Source: Crossaster papposus
Lineage: Eukaryota > Echinodermata > Asteroidea > Velatida > Solasteridae
Length of the DNA: 64,000 bases
NCBI GenBank assembly: GCA_037893245.1
Contig: JBAIAA010000606.1
Location: 1,714,347-1,778,346 of the forward strand
Direction: 5' to 3'
The number at the start of each line of letters is the position of its first letter. The first letter of the stretch is position 1. The notes beneath the pieces are model-generated. The model searched no databases. It was not told where the DNA came from and saw only the letters and a program-made list of their open reading frames with translations. This document shows positions 13,262 through 25,955 of this stretch, piece by piece. Position numbers and translations under genes: made by a program.

Positions 13262-15256
13262 GCATGAGAAATATGTAAAGGGAAAGAAGTGTTCATAAGA
13301 AATATGTAAAGGGAAAGAAGTGTGCATAAGAAATATGTAAAGGGAAAGAAGTGTGCATCAGAAATATGTAAAGGGAAAGAAGTGTGCATAAGAAATATGT
13401 AAAGGGAAAGAAGTGTGCATAAGAAATATGTAAAGGGAAAGAAGTGTGCATAATAAATATGTAAAGGGAAAGAAGTGTGCATAAGAAATATGTAAAGGGA
13501 AAGAAGTGTGCATAATAAATATGTAAAGGGAAAGAAGTGTGCATAAGAAATATGTAAAGGGAAAGAAGTGTGCATAAGAAATATGTAAATGGAAAGAAGT
13601 GTGCATAAGAAATATGTAAAGGGAAAGAAGTGTGCATAAGAAATATGTAAAGGGAAAGAAGTGTGCATAAGAAATATGTAAAGGGAAAGAAGTGTGCATA
13701 AGAAATATGTAAAGGGAAAGAAGTGTGCATAAGAAATATGTAAAGGGAAAGAAGTGTGCATAAGAAATATGTAAAGGGAAAGAAGTGTGCATAAGAAATA
13801 TGTAAAGGGAAAGAAGTGTGCATAAGAAATATGTAAAGGGAAAGAAGTGTGCATAAGAAATATGTAAAGGGAAAGAAGTGTGCATAAGAAATATGTAAAG
13901 GGAAAGAAGTGTGCATAAGAAATATGTAAAGGGAAAGAAGTGTGCATAAGAAATATGTAAAGGGAAAGAAGTGTGCATAAGAAATATGTAAAGGGAAAGA
14001 AGTGTGCATAAGAAATATGTAAATGGAAAGAAGTGTGCATAAGAAATATGTAAAGGGAAAGAAGTGTGCATAAGAAATATGTAAAGGGAAAGAAGTGTGC
14101 ATAAGAAATATGTAAAGGGAAAGAAGTGTGCATAAGAAATATGTAAAGGGAAAGAAGTGTGCATAAGAAATATGTAAAGGGAAAGAAGTGTGCATAAGAA
14201 ATATGTAAAGGGAAAGAAGTGTGCATAAGAAATATGTAAAGGGAAAGAAGTGTGCATAAGAAATATGTAAAGGGAAAGAAGTGTGCATAAGAAATATGTA
14301 AAGGGAAAGAAGTGTGCATAAGAAATATGTAAAGGGAAAGAAGTGTGCATAAGAAATATGTAAAGGGAAAGAAGTGTGCATAAGAAATATGTAAAGGGAA
14401 AGAAGTGTGCATGAGAAATATGTAAAGGGAAAGAAGTGTTCATAAGAAATATGTAAAGGGAAAGAAGTGTGCATAAGAAATATGTAAAGGGAAAGAAGTG
14501 TGCATCAGAAATATGTAAAGGGAAAGAAGTGTGCATAAGAAATATGTAAAGGGAAAGAAGTGTGCATAAGAAATATGTAAAGGGAAAGAAGTGTGCATAA
14601 TAAATATGTAAAGGGAAAGAAGTGTGCATAAGAAATATGTAAAGGGAAAGAAGTGTGCATAATAAATATGTAAAGGGAAAGAAGTGTGCATAAGAAATAT
14701 GTAAAGGGAAAGAAGTGTGCATAAGAAATATGTAAATGGAAAGAAGTGTGCATAAGAAATATGTAAAGGGAAAGAAGTGTGCATAAGAAATATGTAAAGG
14801 GAAAGAAGTGTGCATAAGAAATATGTAAAGGGAAAGAAGTGTGCATAAGAAATATGTAAAGGGAAAGAAGTGTGCATAAGAAATATGTAAAGGGAAAGAA
14901 GTGTGCATAAGAAATATGTAAAGGGAAAGAAGTGTGCATAAGAAATATGTAAAGGGAAAGAAGTGTGCATAAGAAATATGTAAAGGGAAAGAAGTGTGCA
15001 TAAGAAATATGTAAAGGGAAAGAAGTGTGCATAAGAAATATGTAAAGGGAAAGAAGTGTGCATAAGAAATATGTAAAGGGAAAGAAGTGTGCATAAGAAA
15101 TATGTAAAGGGAAAGAAGTGTGCATAAGAAATATGTAAAGGGAAAGAAGTGTGCATAAGAAATATGTAAATGGAAAGAAGTGTGCATAAGAAATATGTAA
15201 AGGGAAAGAAGTGTGCATAAGAAATATGTAAAGGGAAAGAAGTGTGCATAAGAAAT
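13262..15256 (+). repeat. Tandem higher-order repeat, period 1,147 bp (37 monomers)
   Basis: At least seven private markers repeat exactly 1,147 bp apart: GCATGAG (13,262 and 14,409), TGTTCA (13,290 and 14,437), GCATCAG (13,355 and 14,502), GCATAAT (13,448 and 14,595; 13,510 and 14,657) and GTAAATGG (13,585 and 14,732; 14,019 and 15,166). This is the cleanest two-copy higher-order repeat in the left half. Confidence 0.88.
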
Positions 15257-15292
15257 AAACACATGATGTGGGAACAAGCCCTCGAGTTAAAT
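15257..15292 (+). repeat. Single insert copy c
   Basis: Isolated 36-bp insert, 91 bp after an AAATGG monomer (15,166). This is the same AAATGG-to-insert distance seen at copies a, b and d. Confidence 0.95.
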
Positions 15293-16469
15293 ATGTAAAG
15301 GGAAAGAAGTGTGCATAAGAAATATGTAAAGGGAAAGAAGTGTGCATAAGAAATATGTAAAGGGAAAGAAGTGTGCATAAGAAATATGTAAAGGGAAAGA
15401 AGTGTGCATAAGAAATATGTAAAGGGAAAGAAGTGTGCATAAGAAATATGTAAAGGGAAAGAAGTGTGCTTAAGAAATATGTAAAGGGAAAGAAGTGTGC
15501 ATAAGAAATATGTAAAGGGAAAGAAGTGTGCATAAGAAATATGTAAAGGGAAAGAAGTGTGCATAAGAAATATGTAAAGGGAAAGAAGTGTGCATAGAAA
15601 TATGTAAAGGGAAAGAAGTGTGCATAAGAAATATGTAAAGGGAAAGAAGTGTGCATAAGAAATATGTAAAGGGAAAGAAGTGTGCATAAGAAATATGTAA
15701 AGGGAAAGAAGTGTGCATAAGAAATATGTAAAGGGAAAGAAGTGTGCATAAGAAATATGTAAAGGGAAAGAAGTGTGCATACGAAATATGTAAAGGGAAA
15801 GAAGTGTGCATAAGAAATATGTAAAGGGAAAGAAGTGTGCATAAGAAATATGTAAAGGGAAAGAAGTGTGCATAAGAAATATGTAAAGGGAAAGAAGTGT
15901 GCATAAGAAATATGTAAAGGGAAAGAAGTGTGCATACGAAATATGTAAAGGGAAAGAAGTGTGCATAAGAAATATGTAAAGGGAAAGAAGTGTGCATAAG
16001 AAATATGTAAAGGGAAAGAAGTGTGCATAAGAAATATGTAAAGGGAAAGAAGTGTGCATAAGAAATATGTAAAGGGAAAGAAGTGTGCATAAGAAATATG
16101 TAAAGGGAAAGAAGTGTGCATAAGAAATATGTAAAGAGAAAGAAGTGTGCATAAGAAATATGTAAAGGGAAAGAAGTGTGCATAAGAAATATGTAAAGGG
16201 AAAGAAGTGTGCATAAGAAATATGTAAAGGGAAAGAAGTGTGCATAAGAAATATGTAAAGGGAAAGAAGTGTGCATAAGAAATATGTAAAGGGAAAGAAG
16301 TGTGCATAAGAAATATGTAAAGGGAAAGAAGTGTGCATAAGAAATATGTAAAGGGAAAGAAGTGTGCATAAGAAATATGTAAATGGAAAGAAGTGTGCAT
16401 AAGAAATATGTAAAGGGAAAGAAGTGTGCATAAGAAATATGTAAAGGGAAAGAAGTGTGCATAAGAAAT

Positions 16470-16505
16470 AAACACATGATGTGGGAACAAGCCCTCGAGT
16501 TAAAT
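16470..16505 (+). repeat. Single insert copy d
   Basis: Isolated insert, 1,213 bp after copy c and 91 bp after AAATGG at 16,379. The 1,213-bp spacing is one base short of a whole number of monomers because of the 30-bp GCATAG unit at 15,592. Confidence 0.95.
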
Positions 16506-17399
16506 ATGTAAAGGGAAAGAAGTGTGCATAAGAAATATGTAAAGGGAAAGAAGTGTGCATAAGAAATATGTAAAGGAAAAGAAGTGTTCATAAGAAATAT
16601 GTGAAGGGAAAGAAGTGTGCATAAGAAATATGTAAAGGGAAAGAAGTGTGCATAAGAAATATGTAAAGGGAAAGAAGTGTGCTTAAGAAATATGTAAAGG
16701 GAAAGAAGTGTGCATAAGAAATATGTAAAGGGAAAGAAGTGTGCATAAGAAATATGTAAAGGGAAAGAAGTGTGCATAAGAAATATGTAAAGGGAAAGAA
16801 GTGTGCATAGAAATATGTAAAGGGAAAGAAGTGTGCATAAGAAATATGTAAAGGGAAAGAAGTGTGCATAAGAAATATGTAAAGGGAAAGAAGTGTGCAT
16901 AAGAAATATGTAAAGGGAAAGAAGTGTGCATAAGAAATATGTAAAGGGAAAGAAGTGTGCATAAGAAATATGTAAAGGGAAAGAAGTGTGCATAAGAAAT
17001 ATGTAAAGGGAAAGAAGTGTGCATAAGAAATATGTAAAGGGAAAGAAGTGTGCATAAGAAATATGTAAAGGGAAAGAAGTGTGCATAAGAAATATGTAAA
17101 GGGAAAGAAGTGTGCATAAGAAATATGTAAAGGGAAAGAAGTGTGCATACGAAATATGTAAAGGGAAAGAAGGGTGCATAAGAAATATGTAAAGGGAAAG
17201 AAGTGTGCATAAGAAATATGTAAAGGGAAAGAAGTGTGCATAAGAAATATGTAAAGGGAAAGAAGTGTGCATAAGAAATATGTAAAGGGAAAGAAGTGTG
17301 CATAAGAAATATGTAAAGGGAAAGAAGTGTGCATAAGAAATATGTAAAGGGAAAGAAGTGTGCATAAGAAATATGTAAAGAAAAAGAAGTGTGCATAAG

Positions 17400-18840
17400 A
17401 AATATGTAAAGGGAAAGAAGTGTGCATAAGAAATATGTAAAGGGAAAGAAGTGTGCATAAGAAATATGTAAAGGGAAAGAAGTGTGCATAAGAAATATGT
17501 AAAGGGAAAGAAGTGTGCATAAGAAATATGTAAAGGGAAAGAAGTGTGCATAAGAAATATGTAAAGGGAAAGAAGTGTGCATAAGAAATATGTAAAGGGA
17601 AAGAAGTGTGCATAACAAATATGTAAAGGGAAAGAAGTGTGCATAAGAAATATGTAAAGGGAAAGAAGTGTGCATAAGAAATATGTAAAGGGAAAGAAGT
17701 GTGCATAAGAAATATGTAAAGAGAAAGAAGTGTGCATAAGAAATATGTAAAGAGAAAGAAGTGTGCATAAGAAATATGTAAAGGGAAAGAAGTGTGCATA
17801 AGAAATATGTAAAGGGAAAGAAGTGTGCATAAGAAATATGTAAAGGAAAAAAAGTGTGCATAAGAAATATGTAAAGGGAAAGAAGTGTGCATAAGAAATA
17901 TGTAAAGGGAAAGAAGTGTGCATAAGAAATATGTAAAGGGAAAGAAGTGTGCATAAGAAATATGTAAAGGGAAAGAAGTGTGCATAAGAAATATGTAAAG
18001 GGAAAGAAGTGTGCATAAGAAATATGTAAAGGGAAAGAAGTGTGCATAAGAAATATGTAAAGGGAAAGAAGTGTGCATAAGAAATATGTAAAGGGAAAGA
18101 AGTGTGCATAAGTAATATGTAAAGAGAAAGAAGTGTGCATAAGAAATATGTAAAGGGAAAGAAGTGTGCATAAGAAATATGTAAAGGGAAAGAAGTGTGC
18201 ATAAGAAATATGTAAAGGAAAAAAAGTGTGCATAAGAAATATGTAAAGGGAAAGAAGTGTGCATAAGAAATATGTAAAGGGAAAGAAGTGTGCATAAGAA
18301 ATATGTAAAGGGAAAGAAGTGTGCATAAGAAATATGTAAAGGGAAAGAAGTGTGCATAAGAAATATGTAAAGGGAAAGAAGTGTGCATAAGAAATATGTA
18401 AAGGGAAAGAAGTGTGCATAAGAAATATGTAAAGGGAAAGAAGTGTGCATAAGAAATATGTAAAGGGAAAGAAGTGTGCATAAGAAATATGTAAAGGGAA
18501 AGAAGTGTGCATAAGAAATATGTAAAGGGAAAGAAGTGTGCATAAGAAATATGTAAAGGGAAAGAAGTGTGCATAAGAAATATGTAAAGGGAAAGAAGTG
18601 TGCATAAGAAATATGTAAAGGGAAAGAAGTGTGCATAAGAAATATGTAAAGGGAAAGAAGTGTGCATAAGAAATATGTAAAGGGAAAGAAGTGTGCATAA
18701 GAAATATGTAAAGGGAAAGAAGTGTGCATAAGAAATATGTAAAGGGAAAGAAGTGTGCATAAGAAATATGTAAAGGGAAAGAAGTGTGCATAAGAAATAT
18801 GTAAAGGGAAAGAAGTGTGCATAAGAAATATGTAAAGGAA
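17400..18840 (+). repeat. Transition from variant-rich to variant-free array
   Basis: Variants thin out across this stretch. ATAACAAAT (17,612), AAGGAAAAAAAG units (17,841 and 18,213), AAAGAG units and an AGTAATATG unit (about 18,112) are among the last, and AAGGAAAAG at about 18,838 is the final departure I see before about 7 kb of perfect monomers. The part up to about 18,240 is the distant copy of the 11.3-13.3 kb block. Confidence 0.7.
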
Positions 18841-21800
18841 AAGAAGTGTGCATAAGAAATATGTAAAGGGAAAGAAGTGTGCATAAGAAATATGTAAAGG
18901 GAAAGAAGTGTGCATAAGAAATATGTAAAGGGAAAGAAGTGTGCATAAGAAATATGTAAAGGGAAAGAAGTGTGCATAAGAAATATGTAAAGGGAAAGAA
19001 GTGTGCATAAGAAATATGTAAAGGGAAAGAAGTGTGCATAAGAAATATGTAAAGGGAAAGAAGTGTGCATAAGAAATATGTAAAGGGAAAGAAGTGTGCA
19101 TAAGAAATATGTAAAGGGAAAGAAGTGTGCATAAGAAATATGTAAAGGGAAAGAAGTGTGCATAAGAAATATGTAAAGGGAAAGAAGTGTGCATAAGAAA
19201 TATGTAAAGGGAAAGAAGTGTGCATAAGAAATATGTAAAGGGAAAGAAGTGTGCATAAGAAATATGTAAAGGGAAAGAAGTGTGCATAAGAAATATGTAA
19301 AGGGAAAGAAGTGTGCATAAGAAATATGTAAAGGGAAAGAAGTGTGCATAAGAAATATGTAAAGGGAAAGAAGTGTGCATAAGAAATATGTAAAGGGAAA
19401 GAAGTGTGCATAAGAAATATGTAAAGGGAAAGAAGTGTGCATAAGAAATATGTAAAGGGAAAGAAGTGTGCATAAGAAATATGTAAAGGGAAAGAAGTGT
19501 GCATAAGAAATATGTAAAGGGAAAGAAGTGTGCATAAGAAATATGTAAAGGGAAAGAAGTGTGCATAAGAAATATGTAAAGGGAAAGAAGTGTGCATAAG
19601 AAATATGTAAAGGGAAAGAAGTGTGCATAAGAAATATGTAAAGGGAAAGAAGTGTGCATAAGAAATATGTAAAGGGAAAGAAGTGTGCATAAGAAATATG
19701 TAAAGGGAAAGAAGTGTGCATAAGAAATATGTAAAGGGAAAGAAGTGTGCATAAGAAATATGTAAAGGGAAAGAAGTGTGCATAAGAAATATGTAAAGGG
19801 AAAGAAGTGTGCATAAGAAATATGTAAAGGGAAAGAAGTGTGCATAAGAAATATGTAAAGGGAAAGAAGTGTGCATAAGAAATATGTAAAGGGAAAGAAG
19901 TGTGCATAAGAAATATGTAAAGGGAAAGAAGTGTGCATAAGAAATATGTAAAGGGAAAGAAGTGTGCATAAGAAATATGTAAAGGGAAAGAAGTGTGCAT
20001 AAGAAATATGTAAAGGGAAAGAAGTGTGCATAAGAAATATGTAAAGGGAAAGAAGTGTGCATAAGAAATATGTAAAGGGAAAGAAGTGTGCATAAGAAAT
20101 ATGTAAAGGGAAAGAAGTGTGCATAAGAAATATGTAAAGGGAAAGAAGTGTGCATAAGAAATATGTAAAGGGAAAGAAGTGTGCATAAGAAATATGTAAA
20201 GGGAAAGAAGTGTGCATAAGAAATATGTAAAGGGAAAGAAGTGTGCATAAGAAATATGTAAAGGGAAAGAAGTGTGCATAAGAAATATGTAAAGGGAAAG
20301 AAGTGTGCATAAGAAATATGTAAAGGGAAAGAAGTGTGCATAAGAAATATGTAAAGGGAAAGAAGTGTGCATAAGAAATATGTAAAGGGAAAGAAGTGTG
20401 CATAAGAAATATGTAAAGGGAAAGAAGTGTGCATAAGAAATATGTAAAGGGAAAGAAGTGTGCATAAGAAATATGTAAAGGGAAAGAAGTGTGCATAAGA
20501 AATATGTAAAGGGAAAGAAGTGTGCATAAGAAATATGTAAAGGGAAAGAAGTGTGCATAAGAAATATGTAAAGGGAAAGAAGTGTGCATAAGAAATATGT
20601 AAAGGGAAAGAAGTGTGCATAAGAAATATGTAAAGGGAAAGAAGTGTGCATAAGAAATATGTAAAGGGAAAGAAGTGTGCATAAGAAATATGTAAAGGGA
20701 AAGAAGTGTGCATAAGAAATATGTAAAGGGAAAGAAGTGTGCATAAGAAATATGTAAAGGGAAAGAAGTGTGCATAAGAAATATGTAAAGGGAAAGAAGT
20801 GTGCATAAGAAATATGTAAAGGGAAAGAAGTGTGCATAAGAAATATGTAAAGGGAAAGAAGTGTGCATAAGAAATATGTAAAGGGAAAGAAGTGTGCATA
20901 AGAAATATGTAAAGGGAAAGAAGTGTGCATAAGAAATATGTAAAGGGAAAGAAGTGTGCATAAGAAATATGTAAAGGGAAAGAAGTGTGCATAAGAAATA
21001 TGTAAAGGGAAAGAAGTGTGCATAAGAAATATGTAAAGGGAAAGAAGTGTGCATAAGAAATATGTAAAGGGAAAGAAGTGTGCATAAGAAATATGTAAAG
21101 GGAAAGAAGTGTGCATAAGAAATATGTAAAGGGAAAGAAGTGTGCATAAGAAATATGTAAAGGGAAAGAAGTGTGCATAAGAAATATGTAAAGGGAAAGA
21201 AGTGTGCATAAGAAATATGTAAAGGGAAAGAAGTGTGCATAAGAAATATGTAAAGGGAAAGAAGTGTGCATAAGAAATATGTAAAGGGAAAGAAGTGTGC
21301 ATAAGAAATATGTAAAGGGAAAGAAGTGTGCATAAGAAATATGTAAAGGGAAAGAAGTGTGCATAAGAAATATGTAAAGGGAAAGAAGTGTGCATAAGAA
21401 ATATGTAAAGGGAAAGAAGTGTGCATAAGAAATATGTAAAGGGAAAGAAGTGTGCATAAGAAATATGTAAAGGGAAAGAAGTGTGCATAAGAAATATGTA
21501 AAGGGAAAGAAGTGTGCATAAGAAATATGTAAAGGGAAAGAAGTGTGCATAAGAAATATGTAAAGGGAAAGAAGTGTGCATAAGAAATATGTAAAGGGAA
21601 AGAAGTGTGCATAAGAAATATGTAAAGGGAAAGAAGTGTGCATAAGAAATATGTAAAGGGAAAGAAGTGTGCATAAGAAATATGTAAAGGGAAAGAAGTG
21701 TGCATAAGAAATATGTAAAGGGAAAGAAGTGTGCATAAGAAATATGTAAAGGGAAAGAAGTGTGCATAAGAAATATGTAAAGGGAAAGAAGTGTGCATAA

Positions 21801-24800
21801 GAAATATGTAAAGGGAAAGAAGTGTGCATAAGAAATATGTAAAGGGAAAGAAGTGTGCATAAGAAATATGTAAAGGGAAAGAAGTGTGCATAAGAAATAT
21901 GTAAAGGGAAAGAAGTGTGCATAAGAAATATGTAAAGGGAAAGAAGTGTGCATAAGAAATATGTAAAGGGAAAGAAGTGTGCATAAGAAATATGTAAAGG
22001 GAAAGAAGTGTGCATAAGAAATATGTAAAGGGAAAGAAGTGTGCATAAGAAATATGTAAAGGGAAAGAAGTGTGCATAAGAAATATGTAAAGGGAAAGAA
22101 GTGTGCATAAGAAATATGTAAAGGGAAAGAAGTGTGCATAAGAAATATGTAAAGGGAAAGAAGTGTGCATAAGAAATATGTAAAGGGAAAGAAGTGTGCA
22201 TAAGAAATATGTAAAGGGAAAGAAGTGTGCATAAGAAATATGTAAAGGGAAAGAAGTGTGCATAAGAAATATGTAAAGGGAAAGAAGTGTGCATAAGAAA
22301 TATGTAAAGGGAAAGAAGTGTGCATAAGAAATATGTAAAGGGAAAGAAGTGTGCATAAGAAATATGTAAAGGGAAAGAAGTGTGCATAAGAAATATGTAA
22401 AGGGAAAGAAGTGTGCATAAGAAATATGTAAAGGGAAAGAAGTGTGCATAAGAAATATGTAAAGGGAAAGAAGTGTGCATAAGAAATATGTAAAGGGAAA
22501 GAAGTGTGCATAAGAAATATGTAAAGGGAAAGAAGTGTGCATAAGAAATATGTAAAGGGAAAGAAGTGTGCATAAGAAATATGTAAAGGGAAAGAAGTGT
22601 GCATAAGAAATATGTAAAGGGAAAGAAGTGTGCATAAGAAATATGTAAAGGGAAAGAAGTGTGCATAAGAAATATGTAAAGGGAAAGAAGTGTGCATAAG
22701 AAATATGTAAAGGGAAAGAAGTGTGCATAAGAAATATGTAAAGGGAAAGAAGTGTGCATAAGAAATATGTAAAGGGAAAGAAGTGTGCATAAGAAATATG
22801 TAAAGGGAAAGAAGTGTGCATAAGAAATATGTAAAGGGAAAGAAGTGTGCATAAGAAATATGTAAAGGGAAAGAAGTGTGCATAAGAAATATGTAAAGGG
22901 AAAGAAGTGTGCATAAGAAATATGTAAAGGGAAAGAAGTGTGCATAAGAAATATGTAAAGGGAAAGAAGTGTGCATAAGAAATATGTAAAGGGAAAGAAG
23001 TGTGCATAAGAAATATGTAAAGGGAAAGAAGTGTGCATAAGAAATATGTAAAGGGAAAGAAGTGTGCATAAGAAATATGTAAAGGGAAAGAAGTGTGCAT
23101 AAGAAATATGTAAAGGGAAAGAAGTGTGCATAAGAAATATGTAAAGGGAAAGAAGTGTGCATAAGAAATATGTAAAGGGAAAGAAGTGTGCATAAGAAAT
23201 ATGTAAAGGGAAAGAAGTGTGCATAAGAAATATGTAAAGGGAAAGAAGTGTGCATAAGAAATATGTAAAGGGAAAGAAGTGTGCATAAGAAATATGTAAA
23301 GGGAAAGAAGTGTGCATAAGAAATATGTAAAGGGAAAGAAGTGTGCATAAGAAATATGTAAAGGGAAAGAAGTGTGCATAAGAAATATGTAAAGGGAAAG
23401 AAGTGTGCATAAGAAATATGTAAAGGGAAAGAAGTGTGCATAAGAAATATGTAAAGGGAAAGAAGTGTGCATAAGAAATATGTAAAGGGAAAGAAGTGTG
23501 CATAAGAAATATGTAAAGGGAAAGAAGTGTGCATAAGAAATATGTAAAGGGAAAGAAGTGTGCATAAGAAATATGTAAAGGGAAAGAAGTGTGCATAAGA
23601 AATATGTAAAGGGAAAGAAGTGTGCATAAGAAATATGTAAAGGGAAAGAAGTGTGCATAAGAAATATGTAAAGGGAAAGAAGTGTGCATAAGAAATATGT
23701 AAAGGGAAAGAAGTGTGCATAAGAAATATGTAAAGGGAAAGAAGTGTGCATAAGAAATATGTAAAGGGAAAGAAGTGTGCATAAGAAATATGTAAAGGGA
23801 AAGAAGTGTGCATAAGAAATATGTAAAGGGAAAGAAGTGTGCATAAGAAATATGTAAAGGGAAAGAAGTGTGCATAAGAAATATGTAAAGGGAAAGAAGT
23901 GTGCATAAGAAATATGTAAAGGGAAAGAAGTGTGCATAAGAAATATGTAAAGGGAAAGAAGTGTGCATAAGAAATATGTAAAGGGAAAGAAGTGTGCATA
24001 AGAAATATGTAAAGGGAAAGAAGTGTGCATAAGAAATATGTAAAGGGAAAGAAGTGTGCATAAGAAATATGTAAAGGGAAAGAAGTGTGCATAAGAAATA
24101 TGTAAAGGGAAAGAAGTGTGCATAAGAAATATGTAAAGGGAAAGAAGTGTGCATAAGAAATATGTAAAGGGAAAGAAGTGTGCATAAGAAATATGTAAAG
24201 GGAAAGAAGTGTGCATAAGAAATATGTAAAGGGAAAGAAGTGTGCATAAGAAATATGTAAAGGGAAAGAAGTGTGCATAAGAAATATGTAAAGGGAAAGA
24301 AGTGTGCATAAGAAATATGTAAAGGGAAAGAAGTGTGCATAAGAAATATGTAAAGGGAAAGAAGTGTGCATAAGAAATATGTAAAGGGAAAGAAGTGTGC
24401 ATAAGAAATATGTAAAGGGAAAGAAGTGTGCATAAGAAATATGTAAAGGGAAAGAAGTGTGCATAAGAAATATGTAAAGGGAAAGAAGTGTGCATAAGAA
24501 ATATGTAAAGGGAAAGAAGTGTGCATAAGAAATATGTAAAGGGAAAGAAGTGTGCATAAGAAATATGTAAAGGGAAAGAAGTGTGCATAAGAAATATGTA
24601 AAGGGAAAGAAGTGTGCATAAGAAATATGTAAAGGGAAAGAAGTGTGCATAAGAAATATGTAAAGGGAAAGAAGTGTGCATAAGAAATATGTAAAGGGAA
24701 AGAAGTGTGCATAAGAAATATGTAAAGGGAAAGAAGTGTGCATAAGAAATATGTAAAGGGAAAGAAGTGTGCATAAGAAATATGTAAAGGGAAAGAAGTG

Positions 24801-25814
24801 TGCATAAGAAATATGTAAAGGGAAAGAAGTGTGCATAAGAAATATGTAAAGGGAAAGAAGTGTGCATAAGAAATATGTAAAGGGAAAGAAGTGTGCATAA
24901 GAAATATGTAAAGGGAAAGAAGTGTGCATAAGAAATATGTAAAGGGAAAGAAGTGTGCATAAGAAATATGTAAAGGGAAAGAAGTGTGCATAAGAAATAT
25001 GTAAAGGGAAAGAAGTGTGCATAAGAAATATGTAAAGGGAAAGAAGTGTGCATAAGAAATATGTAAAGGGAAAGAAGTGTGCATAAGAAATATGTAAAGG
25101 GAAAGAAGTGTGCATAAGAAATATGTAAAGGGAAAGAAGTGTGCATAAGAAATATGTAAAGGGAAAGAAGTGTGCATAAGAAATATGTAAAGGGAAAGAA
25201 GTGTGCATAAGAAATATGTAAAGGGAAAGAAGTGTGCATAAGAAATATGTAAAGGGAAAGAAGTGTGCATAAGAAATATGTAAAGGGAAAGAAGTGTGCA
25301 TAAGAAATATGTAAAGGGAAAGAAGTGTGCATAAGAAATATGTAAAGGGAAAGAAGTGTGCATAAGAAATATGTAAAGGGAAAGAAGTGTGCATAAGAAA
25401 TATGTAAAGGGAAAGAAGTGTGCATAAGAAATATGTAAAGGGAAAGAAGTGTGCATAAGAAATATGTAAAGGGAAAGAAGTGTGCATAAGAAATATGTAA
25501 AGGGAAAGAAGTGTGCATAAGAAATATGTAAAGGGAAAGAAGTGTGCATAAGAAATATGTAAAGGGAAAGAAGTGTGCATAAGAAATATGTAAAGGGAAA
25601 GAAGTGTGCATAAGAAATATGTAAAGGGAAAGAAGTGTGCATAAGAAATATGTAAAGGGAAAGAAGTGTGCATAAGAAATATGTAAAGGGAAAGAAGTGT
25701 GCATAAGAAATATGTAAAGGGAAAGAAGTGTGCATAAGAAATATGTAAAGGGAAAGAAGTGTGCATAAGAAATATGTAAAGGGAAAGAAGTGTGCATAAG
25801 AAATATGTAAAGGG
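18841..25814 (+). repeat. Homogeneous block 1 (about 225 identical monomers)
   Basis: By eye every monomer is exactly consensus, with no substitution, indel or insert, for about 6.97 kb. This contrasts with roughly one departure per three to four monomers at the start of the window. Either recent amplification of a single monomer type or consensus collapse or filling by an assembler would look like this. It ends abruptly in a scrambled patch. Confidence 0.85.
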
Positions 25815-25955
25815 AGAAATATGTAAGGGAAGAAAAGGGAAAGACGTGTGCCATAATAAATATGTAAAGGAAAGAAGTGTGCATAAGAAATATGTAAGGG
25901 AAAGAAGTGTGCATAAAAATATGTAAAGGGAAAGAAGTGTGCATAAAAGAAGAAA
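25815..25955 (+). repeat. Scrambled, indel-rich monomers between two perfect blocks
   Basis: Within about 140 bp the sequence loses and gains bases several times: GGGAGAAATATGTAAGGGA, AGAAAAGGGA, GACGTGTGCC, CATAATAAATATG, two shortened G runs (TAAAGGAAAG and TAAGGGAAAG), GCATAAAAATATG and GCATAAAAGAAGAAA. All of it derives from the monomer and no foreign sequence is present. The mix of homopolymer-length errors and partial units resembles an unpolished read end or contig join more than biological divergence, but this cannot be proved from the sequence. Confidence 0.85.

Larger units (their letters stand above)
15166..17400 (+). repeat. Tandem higher-order repeat, period 1,213 bp
   Basis: Markers AAATGG (15,166 and 16,379), the insert (15,257 and 16,470), GCTTAAG (15,468 and 16,681) and the 30-bp GCATAG unit (15,592 and 16,805) all repeat 1,213 bp apart. 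A private monomer near 16,570-16,605 (AAGGAAAAGAAG, GTTCAT, TATGTGAAGG) marks the second copy. The right boundary is approximate. Confidence 0.8.

Noticed and set aside
25815..25955. A foreign insertion or gene fragment at the scrambled patch
   Set aside because: Every piece can be aligned to the monomer with small indels; no non-repeat sequence is present.
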